Of a DNA stretch of 59,635 nt, positions 39,745 to 45,923 are shown one piece after another. Under the pieces are notes generated by a model. It saw only the letters and a list, made by a program, of their open reading frames with translations, made no database searches and was not told the origin of the DNA. How positions within the stretch are numbered: the stretch's first letter is position 1; each line of letters starts with the position of its first letter. The stretch is from assembly GCA_910588135.1 (NCBI GenBank), contig CAJUOT010000013.1, positions 1 to 59,635 of the forward strand. Direction: 5' to 3'. The translations under genes and the position numbers were made by a program. The stretch comes from an uncultured Oscillospiraceae bacterium. Its GTDB lineage: Bacteria; Bacillota; Clostridia; Oscillospirales; Oscillospiraceae.

Positions 39745-40664
39745 CCATCCACAAAACCGTGGAGGGCAAAATGACCCAGCTCAACGCCGTAACCGACGGC
39801 TGCTGGGTCAACCTCATCAACCCCAGCGAGGACGAGCTGAAAACCGTGGCAGCCACCCTGGCGGTGGAGCCCTCCTTTCTCCGGGCGGCCCTGGACGAGG
39901 AGGAGATGTCCCGCATCGACAGCGAGGACGGCTGCACCCTCATCATCGTGGACACCCCCTCCATGGAGTGGGACGACACCGGCGTGGTGTACTCCACCCT
40001 GCCCATGGGCATTATCGTCACCGGCAAGCACATCATCACCGTCTGCCTGAAGGAGACCTCGGTGGTGCGGGACCTCCAGGCGGGGCTGGTGCGGGACGTG
40101 CGCACCGAGCAGCGCACCCGGTTCATCCTCAACATCCTCCTGCTGGTGGCAAAGCGGTACTTGAACTACCTCAAGCAGATCGACAAGACCTACAGCCATA
40201 TGGAGCGGCAGCTCTACAAATCCCAGCGGAACAAGGAGCTGATCCAGCTGCTGGACCTGGAGAAGTCCCTGGTCTATTTCAACACCTCCCTCAAGGCCAA
40301 CGAGGTGACGCTGGAGAAGATTCTCCGGGGACGGATTGTCACCCTCTACGAGGAGGACCACGACCTGCTGGAGGACGTGCTCATCGAGGTGCGGCAGGCC
40401 ATTGAGATGGCCCAGATCTACTCCGACATCATCTCGGGCATGATGGACGCCTTTGCCTCCGTCATCTCCAACAACCTGAACGTGATCATGAAGCTGCTGG
40501 CCTCTGTCACCATCCTGATGACGGTGCCCAACATCGTGTTCAGCTTCTACGGCATGAACGTGGGCCGCCTGCCTTTCGCCGGCAGCTTCTGGCCGCCGCT
40601 GCTCATCTCCGCCGCCATCATCGTGGTGGCGGGGGTCATCCTGAAAAAGAAGGACCTGCTGTGA
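39738..40664 (+). CDS. corA: CorA-family divalent cation transporter
   Basis: 308 residues. A large cytoplasmic N-terminus with long helices (AKRYLNYLKQIDKTYSHMER) is followed by two C-terminal membrane segments (LLASVTILMTVPNIVFSFYGMNV, in sense, and WPPLLISAAIIVVAGVIL) and a basic tail. The GMN selectivity motif is in FYGMNVGRL. Pentameric channel for Mg, Co or similar. AAAGGTG lies nine bases before the ATG. Confidence 0.93.
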   Translation: MLTIHKTVEGKMTQLNAVTDGCWVNLINPSEDELKTVAATLAVEPSFLRAALDEEEMSRIDSEDGCTLIIVDTPSMEWDDTGVVYSTLPMGIIVTGKHIITVCLKETSVVRDLQAGLVRDVRTEQRTRFILNILLLVAKRYLNYLKQIDKTYSHMERQLYKSQRNKELIQLLDLEKSLVYFNTSLKANEVTLEKILRGRIVTLYEEDHDLLEDVLIEVRQAIEMAQIYSDIISGMMDAFASVISNNLNVIMKLLASVTILMTVPNIVFSFYGMNVGRLPFAGSFWPPLLISAAIIVVAGVILKKKDLL

Positions 40665-40667
40665 TAT

Positions 40668-40704
40668 GGAACCGGGCGCGGGGCGGCATCCGCGCCCGGT
40701 TTTT
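40668..40704 (+). terminator. Terminator of corA
   Basis: ACCGGGCGCGG and CCGCGCCCGGT around GGCGGCAT, then TTTTTTG. Confidence 0.9.
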
Positions 40705-40792
40705 TGCGCCCCGGTGAAAAAATTTTGAAAGGCGTCAACAATCCGGCCCCGCCGGTTGTGTAGGAGACAGAGAGACGAAAGGAGGGGTCCCC

Positions 40793-41290
40793 ATGGAGCA
40801 CGGGCCGCTTTCCCGGGAGGAACTGGCCAGCCTCTACCAGCGGCGGTTCGGCATGGTCTACCAGATCTGCCTGATGCTGATGAAAAACGTGCCCGACGCG
40901 GAGGACGCCGCCCAGACCGTCTTTCGCAAGGCAGTGGAGCGGACAGAGCCCTTCCGTGATCCGGAGCACGAGAAGGCCTGGCTCATCGTCACCGCCCGGA
41001 ACGAGTGCCGCAACCAGCTCAAATACTGGTGGCGCACCCGGCGGGCGGACAGCGGGGCGCTGGACGCCCTCGCCTGGGAGGAGCCCCGGGGCCGGGAGGT
41101 GTGGGAGCAGGTGGCGGCGCTGCCCAAGCCCCACCGGCTGGCGCTCTACCTGTACTACTACCAGGGCTATGCCGCCGGGGAGATCGCGGCCATGCTGGGG
41201 GAGAACCCCTCCACGGTGCGCTCCCGGCTGGTCCAGGCCCGGAGGAAGCTGAAACTCAAGCTGGAGGAGGAAGGTTATGGACAGGCGTGA
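40793..41290 (+). CDS. ECF-type RNA polymerase sigma factor (second)
   Basis: 165 residues. Region 2: RRFGMVYQICLMLMKNVPDAEDAAQTVFRKAVER with KAWLIVTARNECRNQLK. Region 4: LPKPHRLALYLYYYQGYAAGEIAAMLGENPSTVRSRLVQARRKLKLKL (both in sense). AAAGGAGGGGTCCCC precedes the ATG. Its stop overlaps the DUF4179 gene by 14 bases. No sure autoregulated ECF promoter was found; TGAAAGG and CGTC (40726-40736) are too close together. Confidence 0.92.
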   Translation: MEHGPLSREELASLYQRRFGMVYQICLMLMKNVPDAEDAAQTVFRKAVERTEPFRDPEHEKAWLIVTARNECRNQLKYWWRTRRADSGALDALAWEEPRGREVWEQVAALPKPHRLALYLYYYQGYAAGEIAAMLGENPSTVRSRLVQARRKLKLKLEEEGYGQA

Positions 41291-42389
41291 ACTGAACGAG
41301 ATGTTCGACAGACTGGCCCCCGACCCACGGCGGGAGCGGGAGCTGCTGCAACGGCTCCTCCAGGAGGACACAAGGAGGAGTAAACCGGTGAAAAATTGGA
41401 AACGAATTGTCGTAGGCGTGGCGGCCGCCGCCCTGCTGCTGACAACAGTAGCGGCAGCAGCCGTGCCGGGGCTGAGCCAGAAGCTGCTGGCCTATCTGGG
41501 CGTGGGGCCGGAAAACACCCAGGCCGCGGGACTGCTGGCCCCGGGCGCCATGGCGGTGGACATCACCGTGGAGGACAGCGGCATGGTGCTCCATGTGACC
41601 CAGATCCTGCGGGAGAGCCGCTCCATCGTGGTGCTGGCCGACTTCACCGGCCCGGAGGGGGCGGCGCTGGACTACACGGAGGCGGATCAGCTCCACAGCT
41701 GGCTGTCCAGCGTGATGCCCCCACAGGACGAGACGGCGGGCCTGCTGGACAAGGACGGCAGGCGGATCGAGGGCAGCCCGGAGGTGGGCGGCTGGAACTG
41801 GCGCGTGGTGGACGACGAGAATCCCACGGACAACCATCTGACGCTGGTGTTCCATATGGAGCTCGCGCCGGACAATTCCTATATGAAGGACGCGGTGAGC
41901 CTGCGCCTGCCCAATGCGGCGGTATACCAGTTCGGCTCGGAGGGCGGGCTGGAGCAGGTCTATCCCGGCCGTTGGACCTGCGTGGTGCCGCTGCCCCAGG
42001 CGGACACCCGGTGGGCGCTGCGCCCGGAAGGGGCCATAGGCGCGCTGGATGGGGCGAAGATCACCGTGGAAGGGGTCTACCTGTCCCCGGCCAGCCTGGA
42101 CCTTGTTGTGGGACGGGACAGCCCCACAAAGGAAGAGGCCGAGTGGTTCCGTTGGGTGGGTATGGGTGAACACGAGGGGAAGATCACCCTCACCACCCGG
42201 GACGGGCGGAATATCCCGGTCAAGCTTTATATGAACGACGGCTCCGGGGATCTGCTGCGGCGGTGGTGGACCTACCGCCTGGCGGAAACCATCGACCCCG
42301 CCGAGTTCCAGGGCGGCGCCCTGACCCTGGACTGGGACTGCGGCAGGATCACCATCCACCTAGACGGTCTGGCCCCGGTGGAGCCGTGA
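41277..42389 (+). CDS. DUF4179-like anti-sigma-type membrane protein (second)
   Basis: 370 residues. A cytoplasmic start (MDRRELNEMFDRLAPDPRRERELLQRLL) with one membrane segment (IVVGVAAAALLLTTVAAAAV, about 44-63) and an extracellular domain. Same plan as the protein at 17.9 kb but not close in sequence. Overlaps the sigma gene, so it is presumably its membrane anti-sigma factor. Confidence 0.82.
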   Translation: MDRRELNEMFDRLAPDPRRERELLQRLLQEDTRRSKPVKNWKRIVVGVAAAALLLTTVAAAAVPGLSQKLLAYLGVGPENTQAAGLLAPGAMAVDITVEDSGMVLHVTQILRESRSIVVLADFTGPEGAALDYTEADQLHSWLSSVMPPQDETAGLLDKDGRRIEGSPEVGGWNWRVVDDENPTDNHLTLVFHMELAPDNSYMKDAVSLRLPNAAVYQFGSEGGLEQVYPGRWTCVVPLPQADTRWALRPEGAIGALDGAKITVEGVYLSPASLDLVVGRDSPTKEEAEWFRWVGMGEHEGKITLTTRDGRNIPVKLYMNDGSGDLLRRWWTYRLAETIDPAEFQGGALTLDWDCGRITIHLDGLAPVEP

Positions 42390-42392
42390 CAA

Positions 42393-42428
42393 AAAGCGCC
42401 TCCCCGCCCGAGAGGGCGGGGAGGCGTG
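42393..42428. terminator. Terminator between convergent genes
   Basis: AGCGCCTCCCCGCCC, loop GAGA, GGGCGGGGAGGCG, with AAAAA on the left giving a T run to the minus strand. Confidence 0.9.
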
Positions 42429-42431
42429 TTC

Positions 42432-42704
42432 TCACTTTTTCCAGCGCTTCAGCATGGGGAAAAACTGGTGCATCCGGGCCTTGGCCTGCTCCTGGGTCAT
42501 GCCGGGGGTGGCCTGGGCCATCATGGGGGCGCAGAAGTCGATCATCTCCTCCATGGTCATCTCCCCGGCGAACTGCCCGTCCTTGTAGCAGTAGGAGCAG
42601 TAGTCGGGGCTGGGGGAGCCGTCCGCCTCGGTGCCCAGGGCCGTGTCCGGGGCGAGGGGCATACCGCAGGACTGGCAGAATTTCATGTTTTTATATTGTT
42701 CCAT
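42432..42704 (-). CDS. Zinc-ribbon protein from an internal start
   Basis: 90 residues (MEQYKNMKFCQSCGMPL to KRWKK). Matches the small stand-alone putative zinc-ribbon family in length and content, with CxxC pairs CQSC and CSYC. The ATG at 42704 has a perfect AAAGGAGG ribosome site eight bases upstream, and an extended -10 (TGC-TATGAT, 42734-42742) with a palindrome ACCCTG-T-CAGGGT before it. In frame with the regulator above. Confidence 0.6.
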   Translation of the reverse strand: MEQYKNMKFCQSCGMPLAPDTALGTEADGSPSPDYCSYCYKDGQFAGEMTMEEMIDFCAPMMAQATPGMTQEQAKARMHQFFPMLKRWKK

Positions 42705-43670
42705 GGTGGGAACCTCCTTTGTCGTGGATGATCCCATCATAGCACCGCAACCCTGACAGGGTGTGTCATGTTCCGAGGCGTGGGCCCAATAAATTTTCCA
42801 GCCCAGGGCGGCCAGCCTCCGGCGCAGGGTATCGGGCGAGAGCACCTCCACCCCGGCCCCGAAGCTGAGCAGGTAGCCATACAGCCACTGGTCCTCGGGG
42901 AACACCGCCTCGACCAGAAGGGAGCCGTCCTCCTGCCGGGTGACGCAGCCCTGGTCGAACTCGTCGTACACCCGGTAGGCCATATAGGGCGCGAAGCGCA
43001 GCCTCACCTCCACCCGGAACAGAGGCGGGATATCGCCGGAAAAGCCGATATCCGGCGGGTCCAGGCGGCGGCGGAACGTCTCCCCCGTCAGACCCGGCGA
43101 GAGGATGCGGGACAGGCGGAAGGTGCGGTAGTCCTCCCGCTCCAGGTCGAAGGCCTGCAAATACCACCCCTGCCCCTTGAACACCAGCCGGGCGGGCAGC
43201 ACCCGGCGGGGGCGGGTGGAGCCGTAAGAGCTGGCATAGTCGAAGGCCAGCACCTGCCGCCCCAGCACCGCCCGCTTGAGAAGCTGGAACTTCTCGCCGT
43301 CCGCGTCCTCCGCCCCCCAGCGGGACAGGTTCACCTGAAGCCAGTCCTCCTGCTCCCGGCGGAACAGGGCGGACAGCTTGGTCAGCGCCTGGGCCCCCTC
43401 CTGCCCGGGGAGGCTCTGCAGGGCCAGCAGGAGCTGGCGCTGCTCCTCGTCGGTGAAGGCGGCCCGGTCCAGCACGTAGCCGGGCAGCAGGGCCACCCCG
43501 CCGCCGGAGCCCTGGGTGGTGTAAATGGGCACCCCGGCGGCGGACAGGGCGTCCACGTCCCGCAGCACCGTGCGCTGGGAGACCTCCAGCTTTTCCGCCA
43601 GCTCCCCGGCGGTCATGCGGCCCCGCTCCAGCAGGAGGTACACCATTTGGAATTGACGGCCTGCGGACAT
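42432..43670 (-). CDS. WYL-domain (YafY-type) regulator with C-terminal zinc ribbon
   Basis: 412 residues if read through. N-terminal HTH (GRMTAGELAEKLEVSQRTVLRDVDALSAAGVPI, about 17-49, in sense), then a WYL domain (VLAFDYASSYG, RRVLPARLVFKGQGWYLQAFD) and WCX-like region. After KIYWAHASEHDT the frame continues through CQGCGAMMG into a zinc-ribbon domain (MKFCQSCGMPLAPD, DYCSYCY, TMEEMIDFCAP). Either a true fusion or two genes that share a frame; see the internal start. Confidence 0.82.
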   Translation of the reverse strand: MSAGRQFQMVYLLLERGRMTAGELAEKLEVSQRTVLRDVDALSAAGVPIYTTQGSGGGVALLPGYVLDRAAFTDEEQRQLLLALQSLPGQEGAQALTKLSALFRREQEDWLQVNLSRWGAEDADGEKFQLLKRAVLGRQVLAFDYASSYGSTRPRRVLPARLVFKGQGWYLQAFDLEREDYRTFRLSRILSPGLTGETFRRRLDPPDIGFSGDIPPLFRVEVRLRFAPYMAYRVYDEFDQGCVTRQEDGSLLVEAVFPEDQWLYGYLLSFGAGVEVLSPDTLRRRLAALGWKIYWAHASEHDTPCQGCGAMMGSSTTKEVPTMEQYKNMKFCQSCGMPLAPDTALGTEADGSPSPDYCSYCYKDGQFAGEMTMEEMIDFCAPMMAQATPGMTQEQAKARMHQFFPMLKRWKK

Positions 43671-43738
43671 GGCGGGCACCCCTTCCCTTTTTTGGATATC
43701 ATACCACAGCCGCGGGGAAAGGGGAAGGGCGATTTGAA

Positions 43739-43777
43739 TGGAAAAACCCCCGGGACAAAAGCCCCGGGGGTTTTGAA
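43739..43777 (-). terminator. Terminator of surface protein gene
   Basis: AAAACCCCCGGGGC and CCCGGGGGTTTTT around a short loop on the minus strand. Confidence 0.9.
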
Positions 43778-43815
43778 GGGTCAGCACAGGGGGATGGTGG
43801 GCCTCGTTCCGCGGT

Positions 43816-45090
43816 TTATTCGCCGAAGAACTCGGCCAGAATCTCGTCGCAGTTGAGCACCGCCTCGTCGTCGTCATCGGCCAGGGTGGTGAGCTCGGGC
43901 ATGGCCATGTCGGCGTACAGCGCGAACCGGGTCAGGATATCCCGCACCATGGCCACGGTCACCAGATCGTCGGCGTCGAAGGTCTCGGCGTCGATGATGC
44001 CGGCGGACTGGGCCCAGCTGATGGCGGGGGCGTACTCGTGGTCGTCGGCCACGATGGGCTCGGCCTCAGGCTCGCCCTCGTGCCGCCACAGGTAGTCCAC
44101 GAACTCGCCCTGGGTCACCGGGCCGGCGGCCAGGGGCACTGCGGGCTCGTCGATCTCCACCTCGGGGTCCTCCACAACAGGCGGCTCGGGAAGGGTGGGG
44201 GGAACGGTGGGTCCGGGCTGGGGCTCGGTGTACGTCACCTGGTAAAAACCATTGACTTTCACATCCCCGATGGTACTGTCCTCATGCAGGTGATCTTCGA
44301 CCACATCCTTTGAAGACACATTGCCCGCCTTGAACTCGGCATTTGCGCCGTCAGCCACATCCAGGACATTAACGCCCTCATCGGCCCGAAGAGTGCCGTC
44401 ATTCATGCTGAAAGAGCCGCTCTCCACAGAGACAGTTGTTTTGTCGCCGCTGTCAATGGTGCCGCCGTTCATTTCGAACTCGCCTTTGCCCTCGTCACCC
44501 TTTACAATCACGGTCGGCTTGTTGCCATTGTTTCCGGAGATTTCGCCGCCGTTCATGATAAAGGTGCCATCCTTCACAGTGACGCCGCTGGCGCTGTGGT
44601 TATTCTGAGCTCCGTTTGTAAACGCCTTGTTGTTTGTGACTTTGCCGCCCTCCATGGTAAAGGTGCTGCCGCTCTCCACGGACACGCCTCCCCAGGTGCC
44701 GCTCACAATCTGGCCATCCTTGTCTTCGCTGGTGTCTGTAACGGTCAGTTCAGCCCCGTTTTTCAGCACGATGGTGGCGTCGTTTGCGTTAGAGCTTGTG
44801 TTGCCCTGTACAGTGTGTCCGTTGAGGTCCAGAGTGACGTTATAGGAATCGTTCTCCAGGTGGAGATTTCCGCTCCCAGCAGCCGCAACATCCTCATAGA
44901 GCTTAACGGTGCCCTCATTGTACTCAATCCGAAAGTCTCCATTTTCATGAAACAGAGACGACCCGGTGTCAATAACGTTTTTCAGGTCAGCAATGGTTGC
45001 CGCGAAAGACGGCGCGACAAGGCTGGCGCACAACGCCAGCGAGGTAAACACGGCAAAGCCGCGCTTGCCCATCAATTTGAACATCTTCAT
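43816..45090 (-). CDS. Secreted beta-helix-like surface protein with SLH-like C-terminus
   Basis: 424 residues. A signal peptide (GFAVFTSLALCASLVAPSFA) precedes a repetitive Asn/Gly/Thr-rich region (about 60-290) with periodic strands such as FTMEGGKVTNN, FIMNGGEISGN, FEMNGGTIDSG and FSMNDGTLRAD, typical of right-handed beta-helix adhesins. A Pro/Glu-rich linker (about 300-335) follows, then one SLH-like unit (VTQGEFVDYLWRHEG, YAPAISWAQSAGIID). The start has AAAGGAAGAAGGAA. Four c-di-GMP riboswitch aptamers lie in its leader, so its level probably follows c-di-GMP. A matrix or adhesion role is inferred. Confidence 0.87.
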   Translation of the reverse strand: MKMFKLMGKRGFAVFTSLALCASLVAPSFAATIADLKNVIDTGSSLFHENGDFRIEYNEGTVKLYEDVAAAGSGNLHLENDSYNVTLDLNGHTVQGNTSSNANDATIVLKNGAELTVTDTSEDKDGQIVSGTWGGVSVESGSTFTMEGGKVTNNKAFTNGAQNNHSASGVTVKDGTFIMNGGEISGNNGNKPTVIVKGDEGKGEFEMNGGTIDSGDKTTVSVESGSFSMNDGTLRADEGVNVLDVADGANAEFKAGNVSSKDVVEDHLHEDSTIGDVKVNGFYQVTYTEPQPGPTVPPTLPEPPVVEDPEVEIDEPAVPLAAGPVTQGEFVDYLWRHEGEPEAEPIVADDHEYAPAISWAQSAGIIDAETFDADDLVTVAMVRDILTRFALYADMAMPELTTLADDDDEAVLNCDEILAEFFGE

Positions 45091-45102
45091 TTCCTTCTTC
45101 CT

Positions 45103-45129
45103 TTCTTTGCATTGCGCGGACGCAAAGAA
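45103..45129 (-). promoter_or_regulatory. Candidate expression-platform hairpin
   Basis: TTCTTTGC (45122-45129) can pair perfectly with GCAAAGAA (45103-45110), which abuts the AAGGAAGAAGG ribosome site. No T run is present, so control of translation or a switch with copy 4 is more likely than termination. Confidence 0.4.
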
Positions 45130-45130
45130 G

Positions 45131-45272
45131 TCCGGTAGCTGGGCTGCCATAGACGCGGCGGGGCCGTTCCCTCAGGAACGGCTTCAGGGCATATGCCCTG
45201 AAGCAAATCAAGTTTGCACCGCCGGCCCGTAGGCCCCTGGCTTTGCGTCCCGCGGTTTCCCGCGGTTTGCCA
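45131..45272 (-). promoter_or_regulatory. c-di-GMP-I riboswitch aptamer, copy 4
   Basis: GGCAAACC, stem CCGCGG with GAAA loop, GGGACGCAAAGCC (core 45239-45271), GGCCTACGG, then a long extension closed by GGCGG/CCGCC, and CTATGGCAGCC. CCTACG and TATGG match a tetraloop receptor. The extension holds the perfect hairpin GCTTCAGGGCAT/ATGCCCTGAAGC and CCGTTCC/GGAACGG. Confidence 0.88.
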
Positions 45273-45273
45273 T

Positions 45274-45356
45274 GCAACCGAACGAACGTGGGCGCGGATT
45301 GCTCCGCTCCCGACGCCTCTGGCTTTGCGTCCCATCGTTTCCAATGGTTTGCCAAA
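45274..45356 (-). promoter_or_regulatory. c-di-GMP-I riboswitch aptamer, copy 3
   Basis: GGCAAACC, stem CCATTG/CGATGG with GAAA loop, GGGACGCAAAGCC (core 45321-45353). The 3' half (GGCGTCGGGAGCGG to GTTCGTTCGGTTGC) is the most divergent of the four. Confidence 0.82.
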
Positions 45357-45445
45357 ATCGCAGCCCGGCGAACATAGCGGCGAAAGGGGCCCGCCACCTT
45401 AGTCCCGTGGCTTTGCGTCCCGCAGTTTCCCACGGTTTGCCAAAT
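45357..45445 (-). promoter_or_regulatory. c-di-GMP-I riboswitch aptamer, copy 2
   Basis: GGCAAACC, stem CCGTGG/CTGCGG (two wobbles) with GAAA loop, GGGACGCAAAGCC (core 45409-45441), then GACTAAGG, a GC stem, and CTATGTTCGCCGGGCTGC. Confidence 0.9.
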
Positions 45446-45538
45446 CGCAACTCGGCGAACGTAGCATCGAAAGAAGTCTTCGTTACCTTAGTCCCGTAGC
45501 TTTGCGTCCCGCGGTTTCCCGCGGTTTGCCGATGCGCC
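45446..45538 (-). promoter_or_regulatory. c-di-GMP-I riboswitch aptamer, copy 1
   Basis: GGCAAACC, stem CCGCGG with GAAA loop, GGGACGCAAAGC (core 45499-45530), then GACTAAGGTAACG, stem, and GCTACGTTCGCCGAGTTGCG. CGCA near 45535 can pair with TGCG near 45448 to close P1. Confidence 0.88.
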
Positions 45539-45682
45539 TGCCCAGTCAAGCCCTGCCGCGCGGCGCGTCTCGCGGCGGGTGATCCCCCGGTGCCGCCCTC
45601 CTCTCCGCTGTGTGTGCAGGGCAGCGGGGCTGGGCGTTCCCTCTGCCGCTCTGCGCCTGGGACGAGATATTTCACCACTCTC

Positions 45683-45713
45683 ATTATAGCACAGCAGATC
45701 CCATTTGTGGGAT
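45683..45713 (-). promoter_or_regulatory. Promoter of riboswitch-controlled surface gene, with inverted repeat
   Basis: Minus-strand extended -10 TGC-TATAAT (TATAAT at 45683-45688). There is no -35; in its place is the inverted repeat ATCCCA-N4-TGGGAT (45698-45713), a possible activator or repressor site. The leader to the gene is about 585 bases. Confidence 0.7.
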
Positions 45714-45871
45714 AGGAAAAGTAAAATTGGCGTATTGCTGGAAATTCGAAAAAACAGCGAGGGAGGCGCCGCTGGAACAGGGCAAATTCGGGCTGAATAA
45801 CAGAGAGTTATCAAAAGATGAAGGAGAATCGTTCGAATTTCAGAATAAATTTCGTCTTTGTGCACAATGAC
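45714..45871. other. AT-richer intergenic DNA
   Basis: Between the surface-gene promoter and the ABC exporter terminator. No ORF, RNA or repeat recognised. Confidence 0.4.
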
Positions 45872-45915
45872 AAAGCCCCCCGTCCGGGCCGAAGGCCCGG
45901 GCGGGGGGCGGGGCG
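45872..45915 (-). terminator. Terminator of ABC exporter operon
   Basis: GCCCCCCGCCCGGGCC and GGCCCGGACGGGGGGC around TTC on the minus strand, then TTTGTCATTG. Confidence 0.8.
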
Positions 45916-45923
45916 GGACCGGG

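Noticed and set aside
45103..45538. The leader repeats as CRISPR or as simple tandem repeats
   Set aside because: Four units with conserved RNA-structure motifs and covarying stems match GEMM-I; spacers are structured arms rather than unique spacers, and there are no cas genes.
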